Shown here: positions 36,392 to 43,210 of the stretch, piece after piece
How positions within the stretch are numbered: position 1 is the first letter of the stretch
Layout: each line of letters begins with the position of its first letter
Assembly: GCA_017432005.1 (NCBI GenBank)
Contig: JAFRKA010000021.1
Location: 124,001 to 188,000 of the forward strand
Reading direction: 5' to 3'
Source: Erysipelotrichaceae bacterium
Lineage (GTDB): Bacteria; Bacillota_I; Bacilli_A; Erysipelotrichales; Erysipelotrichaceae
DNA: 64,000 bases
The notes under the pieces: model-generated
Told to the model about the DNA's origin: nothing
What the model saw: only the letters and a program-made list of their open reading frames with translations
Databases searched by the model: none
Program-made: the position numbers and the translations under genes

Positions 36392-37198
36392 TCATTCGAC
36401 CTCCAGTCTCATCCCGACGCCAACTTCATGGATAGGCAGCTTTTCAGCTATGGCTATCTTGGCTTCCAGCGAAACACAGTGGCAGGGATACAGTTCACTT
36501 ATACCGTTATCCCTGAAATACCCGATGGTCCTTTTCAGGCGTTCATCATTTCTGAACAGATGAAAACCGCCGATGACGCCACTGATCCTGTTATCACCAC
36601 AGACTTTCTTGGCATATTCGATGATGTTGCAGATACCGCTGTGTGAACACCCGCTTATCACAAACAGTCCGTCTTTTCCTTTATAGACCAGTGCTGAATC
36701 ATCTTCGAGATGATCCGGTCTGATAACATCCTTATAACGGCAGGTGCCGATCGCATAACGCGGTTCAAAATCCTGAGTGACCGGTATCTGTCCGAGGAAA
36801 ATCAGATCCTCAGTGATCGAAACAGGCTTTTCGCTCAATGTCAGTTTACATCTTTCACTCAGTTCTTCCTGCAGTAAAGGTGAACTTATACACAGTCCGT
36901 TTTCATCTTCCTTATACATGAAAGAGAGCGGATGGCTTATGACTTCGATATCATCTCTGTCTTTGAGAAGGTATTCCAGTCCTCCGGTATGATCATTATG
37001 GCCGTGTGATATGACTACTTTTTTTACCTTTGAAAGATCGATATCCATTTTTCCGGCATTGGAAATGAAGACATTGGAATATCCAGTATCAAAAAGGATC
37101 TTCTCTTCGCCGTCTTCAATATAAAAACTGAGCGCCGGTTCGCCCAGATAGTACATATCGATATAAGTATAATTATCTGCCAGAACTGTCAGTTTCAT
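36392..37198 (-). CDS. Metallo-beta-lactamase-fold hydrolase
   Basis: This 268-residue protein has the metal-binding VVISHGHNDHTGGLEYL, a second His in the GCSHSGICNIIEYAKK block, and LFDTGYSNVFISNA near the N-terminus. The overall form resembles the subfamily labelled 7,8-dihydropterin-6-yl-methyl-4-aminobenzene phosphate synthase-like hydrolases, but the substrate is not known. It lies between lepB and rbgA, a place where Bacillus has no such gene, so it is an insertion in the conserved block. Confidence 0.8.
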   Translation of the reverse strand: MKLTVLADNYTYIDMYYLGEPALSFYIEDGEEKILFDTGYSNVFISNAGKMDIDLSKVKKVVISHGHNDHTGGLEYLLKDRDDIEVISHPLSFMYKEDENGLCISSPLLQEELSERCKLTLSEKPVSITEDLIFLGQIPVTQDFEPRYAIGTCRYKDVIRPDHLEDDSALVYKGKDGLFVISGCSHSGICNIIEYAKKVCGDNRISGVIGGFHLFRNDERLKRTIGYFRDNGISELYPCHCVSLEAKIAIAEKLPIHEVGVGMRLEVE

Positions 37199-37218
37199 GG
37201 TATCTCTCAGTTAAATGA

Positions 37219-37728
37219 TCATCTGAATCCGATCCGGTTGAACGGATAGATGATGAATAGATGTGAAGAGCGGATCATCTTGCTTTCAAATGGTCCGTAG
37301 AAACGGGAATCACGGGATACGGCCCTGTTGTCGCCCATGCAGAAATACTCATCGGAACCGAGCTTTTCAGTAAAGTCGGAAGTATATGCGTCGACCAAAA
37401 ATGGCTCTTCGATGTATTCTCCGTTTATATACAGACAGTTATCTATGTATTCGACTGTCTCATTGGGCAGCCCGATAACTCTTTTGACGATCAGCTTTGA
37501 TGAAGAATCTGAAGTCTTGATCACGACGACATCAAAACGTTTAAGACCCAGATTTTTGGTCAGGATAAAAGAATAGCCGAAATCACCTGCCTCAAGATTC
37601 GGATACATGCTGCTGCCTTCAACGACACAGGGAATGAGTACGAAATTGATGAGTATCAGTACGATCGCTCCGGCCTGCAACAGCAGGATCAGCAGTTCAA
37701 CAAGCAGACTCCTTTGTTTCTTTTCCAT
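37219..37728 (-). CDS. lepB: Signal peptidase I
   Basis: This 169-residue membrane serine protease has an N-terminal helix (about 8-33), the nucleophile Ser40 in EGSSMYP, the general base Lys82 in IVKRVIGLP, and the GDNRAVSRDSRFYGPF box. It removes Sec signal peptides. The start is ATG 37726-37728; the longer frame runs through the rplS terminator and is rejected. No good Shine-Dalgarno site is present, and a TATAAT lies ten bases before the ATG. Confidence 0.93.
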   Translation of the reverse strand: MEKKQRSLLVELLILLLQAGAIVLILINFVLIPCVVEGSSMYPNLEAGDFGYSFILTKNLGLKRFDVVVIKTSDSSSKLIVKRVIGLPNETVEYIDNCLYINGEYIEEPFLVDAYTSDFTEKLGSDEYFCMGDNRAVSRDSRFYGPFESKMIRSSHLFIIYPFNRIGFR

Positions 37729-37738
37729 CCTAAATACT

Positions 37739-37744
37739 ATTATA
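37739..37744 (-). promoter_or_regulatory. -10 box ten bases before lepB
   Basis: TATAAT, then AGTATTTAGG, then ATG; predicted 5' leader only about three bases. It follows directly on the rplS terminator. Confidence 0.4.
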
Positions 37745-37747
37745 CTC

Positions 37748-37776
37748 AAAAGAAAAGCCGTTATACTTAACGGCTT
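37748..37776 (-). terminator. Intrinsic terminator after rplS
   Basis: Stem AAGCCGTTA / TAACGGCTT and tail TTCTTTT on the minus strand. Confidence 0.85.
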
Positions 37777-37783
37777 CATGAAA

Positions 37784-38131
37784 TTATCTGATCTCTTTGA
37801 TCTTGGCAGATTTACCGGCACGATCTCTCAGATAGAACAGTTTCGCTCTTCTGACTTTACCGCGTCTGATGACAGTGATCTTGTCGATGACAGGTGAATG
37901 AACAGGGAAAGTTCTTTCAACACCGACACCTGAAGACACTTTTCTGACAGTGAATGTCCTGCCGATACCGGAACCCTGTACCTTTACTACAGTACCTTCG
38001 TAAGCCTGAATACGGGACTTGTCGCCTTCCTTGATTCTGACGTCTACACGAACAGTCTGTCCAGGTGCGAGTTCAGGAAGATCATTCTTCATCTGGTCTT
38101 TAGTAATTTCATTAACTAAACCTAAATTCAT
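37784..38131 (-). CDS. rplS: 50S ribosomal protein L19
   Basis: This 115-residue protein has the L19 core ([58 protein letters not shown]) and a basic C-terminus. It sits at the 30S-50S interface. A strong AAGGAGA site precedes the ATG. It follows a HAD gene instead of lying directly after trmD. Confidence 0.98.
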   Translation of the reverse strand: MNLGLVNEITKDQMKNDLPELAPGQTVRVDVRIKEGDKSRIQAYEGTVVKVQGSGIGRTFTVRKVSSGVGVERTFPVHSPVIDKITVIRRGKVRRAKLFYLRDRAGKSAKIKEIR

Positions 38132-38220
38132 CTTTTTTCTCCTTTAACAAATATAGACATCTGTTCATAATCGTAACGAAAAGCGGAACAGCGCTTAATT
38201 ACTTTATCATAAATAAACTA
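38132..38220 (-). promoter_or_regulatory. Leader of rplS, possible L19 autoregulatory RNA
   Basis: An 89-base untranslated stretch includes a hairpin AAGCG-CTGTTC-CGCTT and a possible -10 TATGAT at 38206-38211. L19 leaders are known regulators in Bacillota; the match here is by location only. Confidence 0.3.
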
Positions 38221-39036
38221 TTAAATCAAACCATTTTTATGCAGAAAATCATAAACACCCAGTTCGTTGACGCTGGAAGTATGAAGTTCAAACTGCGGTT
38301 TGAGATAATCCGGTGCATTCTCCATCAGCACGCCGGTCGTCGCTTTCAGCATCTCCACATCATTGCCATTGTCACCAAAGCTCAGGATCTGCGTCATATC
38401 GCATCCCAGTATCTCTGATAATACTTCGCATGATTTTGCCTTGCTTATGCCTTTCGGAGCGATCTCAAAACAGTACGGTGATGAGAAATTGCCATTGAAG
38501 GCGGAAAGATCGACTGAACTGATGAACTCCTCTTCCCGAGACCGGTCTTTCTTCGTATTCAATACAAGAAGTTTGCTGCGCGGAATATCATTCTTCTGAA
38601 AATCGTAAACGGTCGGCTCCAGCCAGCGAGCTGCCAGCCATTGCTTAAGTTCATCAGATTCGATCTTTCTGTTGATCAGAGATTTATCTCCGTCATACAT
38701 GATCAGATGTAGGTAATCCTTGTCCAATACTCTGGCCAGGTATCTTATCTCTTCAACTTCTAGAGGAAACATGATCTTCGTTTCATCTTTCTTCACATCC
38801 ATGATCTCTGAACCGTTGCAGCCAAAGACATAATCGAGTTCGATATCGTCAAAGACACTTCTGAAAGCCTTCAGGCCTAGAAAACACGGACGTCCAGAAG
38901 CCAGACATATGATGTAGCCGTTTTCCTTCAGTTTTCTCAAAGCTGTTCTTGTATATTCAGTGACTGAATAATCAAAATCGATCAGTGTCCCGTCAAAATC
39001 AAATGCGACAGCCTTTATATGATCACGGTAGTTCAC
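38221..39036 (-). CDS. Cof-type HAD-superfamily phosphatase
   Basis: This 271-residue HAD hydrolase has motif I AFDFDGTLIDFDYSVTEYT (nucleophile first Asp), motif II (CLASGRP), motif III Lys region (PKGISKAK) and motif IV (LSFGDNGNDVEML), with a Cof-type C2 cap between motifs II and III. Such enzymes dephosphorylate sugar phosphates or flavin-type metabolites. The start overlaps trmD by 14 bases. It is inserted between trmD and rplS. Confidence 0.88.
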   Translation of the reverse strand: MNYRDHIKAVAFDFDGTLIDFDYSVTEYTRTALRKLKENGYIICLASGRPCFLGLKAFRSVFDDIELDYVFGCNGSEIMDVKKDETKIMFPLEVEEIRYLARVLDKDYLHLIMYDGDKSLINRKIESDELKQWLAARWLEPTVYDFQKNDIPRSKLLVLNTKKDRSREEEFISSVDLSAFNGNFSSPYCFEIAPKGISKAKSCEVLSEILGCDMTQILSFGDNGNDVEMLKATTGVLMENAPDYLKPQFELHTSSVNELGVYDFLHKNGLI

Positions 39037-39748
39037 TGACTATCTCTCCCAGTAGTTCTCTTTCCTCTTGAGTATACTCATGATTATCCAGCAGATCAGG
39101 ACGATTAAGCAGCGTCTCCTTCAGAGCCATCTTCAGATTGTATCTTCTGATCTCCTTGTGATTGCCGTTCTGCAAGACGTCAGGGACCCGATCGCCGTTG
39201 TATTCGACAGGCCGGGTATATTGCGGATATTCAAGCAGTCCTTCATTGAATGATTCCTCTTTCAGAGAATCGGCAGAAATGCCTTCATCAAGAAGTCTCA
39301 GGATCCCGTCGATCAAAACCATTGAGGGAAGTTCTCCTCCGGTCAGTACATAATCACCGATACTGACTTTTTCATCGACATAGCGTTCAAAACGATGATC
39401 GATACCTTCATAGTGACCGCAGACGATCACGAGTTCATCCATCTTTGAAAAACGGATGAGATCATCCTGTTTAAGCGGTCTGGCTTTTGGTGAAGTCAGA
39501 ACCGTATATGTATAGTCATTGCTTATATTGTCCAAAAGTGCTCTGTGCAGTACATCGACCTTCATCAGCATCCCTGCTCCGCCGCCATAAGGCGTGTCAT
39601 CGACGTGATGATGTTTGTCCAGAGAATAGTCACGGATATTGACGATCTTTATCTGCGCAAGTCCTCTATCGATGATGCGGCTGATGATCGATGTATGCAG
39701 AAAACCTTCATACATCTCCGGAAAGATGGTCAGAACGGTTATCTTCAT
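39023..39748 (-). CDS. trmD: tRNA (guanine-N1)-methyltransferase
   Basis: This 241-residue SPOUT enzyme makes m1G37, which prevents frameshifting. It has LTIFPEMYEGFL, DDTPYGGGAGMLM, VCGHYEGIDHRF, and the trefoil-knot IGDYVLTGGELPSMVLID. It overlaps rimM by four bases (ATGA). Confidence 0.98.
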   Translation of the reverse strand: MKITVLTIFPEMYEGFLHTSIISRIIDRGLAQIKIVNIRDYSLDKHHHVDDTPYGGGAGMLMKVDVLHRALLDNISNDYTYTVLTSPKARPLKQDDLIRFSKMDELVIVCGHYEGIDHRFERYVDEKVSIGDYVLTGGELPSMVLIDGILRLLDEGISADSLKEESFNEGLLEYPQYTRPVEYNGDRVPDVLQNGNHKEIRRYNLKMALKETLLNRPDLLDNHEYTQEERELLGEIVSELP

Positions 39749-40245
39749 AAAAGACCTTCCATCTTTCTGATATCGATACGTTTCTTTTCAAGATCGACAT
39801 TCTCGATGAACACTTCAAGAAAAGGAACCAGATATTCTTTCTGATCTTCTTCTTTGCGTATGCGCAGATTATTGTTGCGGATGCCTTCCTCGACTCTCAA
39901 GACTTTGCCTACAAGTTCACCTTCGACATAGACATCGAGATCACGCAGATCGGAAAAATAGTATTCGCCCTGCTTCAAAGGAGGGATATCCTTCTTGGCC
40001 TTGTAGATAAACATATTCTTGTATTTCTCGACCAGATTGATGTCTTCATGATCCTTGAATGAGACCAGCAGGAATCCTTTATGACTGCGGCAGCTGTTCA
40101 CGGTAAAAGGAAGATATTCTTCTCCGACATAGACGGTCGAATCTTTCGCAAATCTTTCCTTGACGAAATCCGTACAGGAAGCGATCTTAAGTTCTCCTTT
40201 GATCCCGAAAGTGTTGATGATCTTGCCTATAATTACGTAATCCAT
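39745..40245 (-). CDS. rimM: Ribosome maturation factor RimM
   Basis: This 166-residue protein has the N-terminal RimM beta-barrel (IGKIINTFGIKGELKI) and the C-terminal PRC-barrel (GEYYFSDLRDLDVYVEGELVGKV and YLVPFLEVFIENVDLEKKRI). It aids 30S head assembly by binding S19. A TATAAT ends exactly six bases before the ATG with no Shine-Dalgarno site; the terminator of the KH gene abuts it. It is thus probably the first, leaderless gene of rimM-trmD. Confidence 0.96.
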   Translation of the reverse strand: MDYVIIGKIINTFGIKGELKIASCTDFVKERFAKDSTVYVGEEYLPFTVNSCRSHKGFLLVSFKDHEDINLVEKYKNMFIYKAKKDIPPLKQGEYYFSDLRDLDVYVEGELVGKVLRVEEGIRNNNLRIRKEEDQKEYLVPFLEVFIENVDLEKKRIDIRKMEGLL

Positions 40246-40251
40246 GAAATT

Positions 40252-40280
40252 ATTATATTAAAAAAGAGATGAATTATCAT
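40252..40280 (-). promoter_or_regulatory. Leaderless-type promoter of rimM-trmD inside the preceding terminator
   Basis: ATGATA (40275-40280), a 17-base spacer, and TATAAT (40252-40257), then AATTTC and ATG. The -35 hexamer lies within the hairpin of the KH-gene terminator. Confidence 0.6.
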
Positions 40281-40286
40281 CTCTTA
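40258..40286 (-). terminator. Intrinsic terminator after the KH-domain gene
   Basis: Stem AAGAGATGA / TCATCTCTT followed by a T-run on the minus strand. Confidence 0.85.
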
Positions 40287-40532
40287 TAGAGCCTCAAATT
40301 TGATCGAAATCCTCTTGTTTTCGATTTTCGAAGCAACCTGCAACATTTGACGAATCGAATTGGCCATTGAACCCTTCTTGCCGATAAGTCTCGCGATGTC
40401 CTCACTAGGTGCATAGACATACAGCAGAAGCTCATTTTCATTCAGACTTTCCATCTGTTTGACCATGACTGATTCTGTGTCAGAACATAAAGGCTTGACG
40501 ATGTTCAACAGTACTTTTTCCAGATCGATCAT
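40284..40532 (-). CDS. khpA: KH-domain RNA-binding protein (KhpA/YlqC)
   Basis: This 82-residue protein carries a single KH domain with APSEDIARLIGKKGSMANSIRQML, matching YlqC/KhpA. In streptococci KhpA pairs with KhpB to bind many RNAs and influence cell elongation. It begins directly after the rpsP stop, as in Bacillus. Confidence 0.93.
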   Translation of the reverse strand: MIDLEKVLLNIVKPLCSDTESVMVKQMESLNENELLLYVYAPSEDIARLIGKKGSMANSIRQMLQVASKIENKRISIKFEAL

Positions 40533-40802
40533 TTACTTGCTTTTCTTTGCGTCGTTGAATTTCTTCATGATGCCGTTCTTAGCCAGAATGCTGCGAACTG
40601 TATCAGAAGGAACAGCGCCTTTATTTAACCAGTTTAATGCTTTTTCTTCGTCAACGTTGATGATTGCGGGATTCTTTGTCGGATCATAAGTTCCGATCGT
40701 TTCGATATCTCTTCCGTCTCTAGGAGCTCTGGAATCAGCAGCTACGATACGGTAGAAAGGAACTTTTTTGGCACCCATTCTCTTTAATCTTAACTTAACC
40801 AT
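40533..40802 (-). CDS. rpsP: 30S ribosomal protein S16
   Basis: This 89-residue protein matches S16 ([29 protein letters not shown] and [13 protein letters not shown]). The start at 40802 has a GGAGGAAATT site; the longer frame adds 25 non-family residues. Confidence 0.98.
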   Translation of the reverse strand: MVKLRLKRMGAKKVPFYRIVAADSRAPRDGRDIETIGTYDPTKNPAIINVDEEKALNWLNKGAVPSDTVRSILAKNGIMKKFNDAKKSK

Positions 40803-40839
40803 AATTTCCTCCTTTTTTACTGCTCTACTATAATTGCAT

Positions 40840-40875
40840 AAAAAAACAATAGAGTCAAGTATTTTTACTTGACTC
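40840..40875 (-). terminator. Intrinsic terminator of ffh-SRAP
   Basis: Ten-pair stem GAGTCAAGTA / TACTTGACTC with a short T/A loop and tail TATTGTTTTTTTA. The 3' arm contains TTGACT (40853-40858), a possible -35 for rpsP with a -10-like TATAGT at 40827-40832. Confidence 0.85.
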
Positions 40876-40876
40876 A

Positions 40877-41419
40877 TTAAAACAGTTTTATCTCATTATC
40901 TTCCCTGCGGAAGCTGAGTTTCTTATTGCTGAAGATCATATCTTCGTTATGTACATATTTAAGCATCTCTTCCTGATTCATGATCAACGGCTTGCGGTCA
41001 TGTACTTTTGCGAACTCTTCATCAGCAGCTTCAGTGATGATCAGCAGTTCATTCTTGTCATTGAAGATACAGGCCAGATAGATGTATTCTTCATCGGTTG
41101 AGACATAATACTTGTTTTTGTCTTTATCCCATTCATAGAAACCGTTGCAGATGACGGCACAGCGACGATTGCGCATTTCCCTGTATGAAGGTCTGTCCGC
41201 CAGCGATTCGCTTCTGGCATTGATCTGCAGATTTTTGTTTTTTATGCCCCATTTCATGACACTTAGATCGATCTTTGCCTCGACAGGTATGATGCACAGT
41301 ACTTTGTCATCAGGAAAAATCTCGCCTTCCTTATAGACGAGATTCAGTCTTTCCGCTCTTTCTCTTATCTGCCTCCCCTTTTTACCGGGCAGGATCCCGA
41401 AATGATATCTTCCGCACAT
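40877..41419 (-). CDS. SOS-response-associated peptidase (SRAP/HMCES family)
   Basis: This 180-residue protein begins MCGRY, in which Cys2 is the residue that links to abasic sites in single-stranded DNA. The family's other active residues are present: Asn in NARSES, Glu in GFYEWDK, and His in KVHDRKP. It is shorter than typical YedK (about 220). SRAP proteins shield abasic sites in ssDNA. The gene begins one base after the ffh stop and is thus part of the ffh transcript, an unusual place. Confidence 0.9.
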   Translation of the reverse strand: MCGRYHFGILPGKKGRQIRERAERLNLVYKEGEIFPDDKVLCIIPVEAKIDLSVMKWGIKNKNLQINARSESLADRPSYREMRNRRCAVICNGFYEWDKDKNKYYVSTDEEYIYLACIFNDKNELLIITEAADEEFAKVHDRKPLIMNQEEMLKYVHNEDMIFSNKKLSFRREDNEIKLF

Positions 41420-41420
41420 A

Positions 41421-42734
41421 TCACATTCTGAACAGTGACTTCATCGAAGACATGTTCTTGAACAGTTTCTTCATTTTATCGTATTGATTGCACAGTTTAT
41501 TGACCTGATCGACAGTCGTACCGGATCCTTTGGCTATCCTTCTTTTATGTGATGAACGCATGATCGAAGGATCGTTACGTTCTTCCGGTGTCATGGACTG
41601 GATGATGGCTCTGATCCTTTTCAGTTCGGCATCGGCATCCGCGTCATTTATCGCGTTCGCCATATCGGACATGCCCGGCATCATCTTTATGATCGAAGAA
41701 AGAGGACCGATCTTGCGGGACTGTTCGATGGAGTTGAGCAGATCATCCATCGTGAACTTTCCATCCATGAGATGACTGGCAGTCTCTTCGGCCTTTTTCA
41801 TATCCATCTCTTCCTGAGCTTTCTCGACGAAAGAGACGATATCGCCCATACCCAGGATCCTCTGAGCGAGCCTTTCCGGATGGAAGGTCTCGATATCAGA
41901 GATCTTTTCACCGACACCAGTAAACTTGATTGGCACACCGGTCACGGCTTTGACTGACAGAGCTGCACCGCCCTTGGAATCACCGTCGAATTTGGTAAGG
42001 ATCAGTCCCGTCACCTGCAGCAGTTCATTGAAAGCATTGGCGACATTCACGATATCCTGACCTGTCAGGGCATCGACTGTCAGCAGGATCTCCTGAGGCT
42101 CAATCATATCCTTGATATCCTTGAGTTCCTGCATCAGTTCTTCATCTATCTGCAGACGGCCAGCCGTATCGATCAGTGCCGTATCATAGCCGTTCTTTTT
42201 GGCGTATTCGATACCGTTACTGATCTGAGTCAGTACCGGAACATCTGTTCCTTCGGAATAGACTTCCGTATCGATCTGTTTTCCAAGCGTCTGTAACTGC
42301 TCAATGGCAGCCGGTCTGATGATATCACCGGCAATCATGATCGGTTTGCGTCCCTGTTTCTTCAGCAGATTGGCAAGTTTGGCGACCTGTGTGGTCTTAC
42401 CTGTACCCTGAAGACCGACGACCATTATCGAAGTCAGACCTTCATCCGCAAAGTTGAGACTGTTGTCTTCATCTCCCAGCAGGTTGATGATCTCATCATG
42501 AACGATCTTTACGAGCAGCTGGCCAGGTTCAACGGCGTTCAGAACATCATGACCGATCGATTCCTGACGGATCTTTTCCAGAAAATCTTTGACGACCTTG
42601 TAGTTGACATCGGATTCCAGTAAAGCGACTCTTATCTCTTTAAGAGTCTCTTCCATATTACGTTCAGACAGTTTACCCTTGCCCTGAACATTGCGCAGTG
42701 TCTTTGTCAGTTTTTCCTGTAATGAATCAAACAT
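41421..42734 (-). CDS. ffh: Signal recognition particle protein Ffh
   Basis: This 437-residue SRP GTPase has the N helical domain, G domain with VGLQGTGKTTQVAKLA, DTAGRLQIDEELMQEL and TKFDGDSKGGAALS, and the methionine-rich M domain (MKKLFKNMSSMKSLFRM at the end). It targets nascent membrane proteins to FtsY (not in this window). A TATAAT box ends exactly six bases before the ATG and no Shine-Dalgarno site exists, so this essential gene may have a leaderless mRNA. Confidence 0.98.
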   Translation of the reverse strand: MFDSLQEKLTKTLRNVQGKGKLSERNMEETLKEIRVALLESDVNYKVVKDFLEKIRQESIGHDVLNAVEPGQLLVKIVHDEIINLLGDEDNSLNFADEGLTSIMVVGLQGTGKTTQVAKLANLLKKQGRKPIMIAGDIIRPAAIEQLQTLGKQIDTEVYSEGTDVPVLTQISNGIEYAKKNGYDTALIDTAGRLQIDEELMQELKDIKDMIEPQEILLTVDALTGQDIVNVANAFNELLQVTGLILTKFDGDSKGGAALSVKAVTGVPIKFTGVGEKISDIETFHPERLAQRILGMGDIVSFVEKAQEEMDMKKAEETASHLMDGKFTMDDLLNSIEQSRKIGPLSSIIKMMPGMSDMANAINDADADAELKRIRAIIQSMTPEERNDPSIMRSSHKRRIAKGSGTTVDQVNKLCNQYDKMKKLFKNMSSMKSLFRM

Positions 42735-42740
42735 GCTTCT

Positions 42741-42746
42741 ATTATA
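42741..42746 (-). promoter_or_regulatory. -10 box six bases before ffh (leaderless type)
   Basis: TATAAT, then AGAAGC, then ATG. The T-run of the preceding terminator is at the -35 distance (TTTTTA, 16 bases). Confidence 0.5.
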
Positions 42747-42761
42747 TTACAATTGCAGGAC

Positions 42762-42785
42762 TTAAAAAGAGCTTTTCAGCTCTTT
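42762..42785 (-). terminator. Intrinsic terminator after the SSB-like gene
   Basis: Stem AAAGAGCT / AGCTCTTT with a four-base loop and T-tail on the minus strand. Confidence 0.8.
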
Positions 42786-42788
42786 CTT

Positions 42789-43079
42789 CTAGACGAAACT
42801 TACAGTGTTGCCCAATAATCTGACATTGCAGTACTGGACACCGTCTTTTTCGTAATTGTTGGCCTGAAGCTTGCCGCAGACGCCGATATTCTGATCGATC
42901 TTATACTCGTTTTCAGCAAGATTTCTGAATACGGCGATCTCGTATATCTCAGAAGTTTCTTCCTGATCTCTGGCATTCTTATCGACCGATATCTTCAAAC
43001 GGCAATATCTGGTCCCGTTGGCTGTTTCGCCTCTTTCCGGTTCGCTGATGATGCGACCCATGAGGTAAAAACCGTTCAT
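42789..43079 (-). CDS. Single-stranded-DNA-binding-like OB-fold protein
   Basis: This 96-residue OB-fold protein has the SSB pattern GRIISEPERGETANGTRYCRLKISVDK, IYEIAVFRNLAE, and VCGKLQANNYEKDGVQYCNVRLLG. It lacks the acidic C-terminal tip of the main Ssb (it ends TVSFV), so it is an accessory SSB or a PriB-like protein. I favour ATG 43077-43079, which has AAGGAGG but only three bases of spacing; GTG or ATG starts 8-10 codons upstream are possible. Confidence 0.75.
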   Translation of the reverse strand: MNGFYLMGRIISEPERGETANGTRYCRLKISVDKNARDQEETSEIYEIAVFRNLAENEYKIDQNIGVCGKLQANNYEKDGVQYCNVRLLGNTVSFV

Positions 43080-43183
43080 ATACCTCCTTTCCGTTACTTG
43101 CATACTCACTGTAACATCTTTGAAGGCTTATTCATTCTCATAATCCTCTCATTTTCCTATCAAAATACTCTCATTCTTCAGAA

Positions 43184-43210
43184 AACAAAAGATCGGAATG
43201 TTCCGATCTT
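43184..43210 (-). terminator. Intrinsic terminator after ftsK
   Basis: Stem AAGATCGGA / TCCGATCTT with a four-base loop, tail TTGTTTTC. The ftsK stop is in the 5' arm. Confidence 0.8.
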
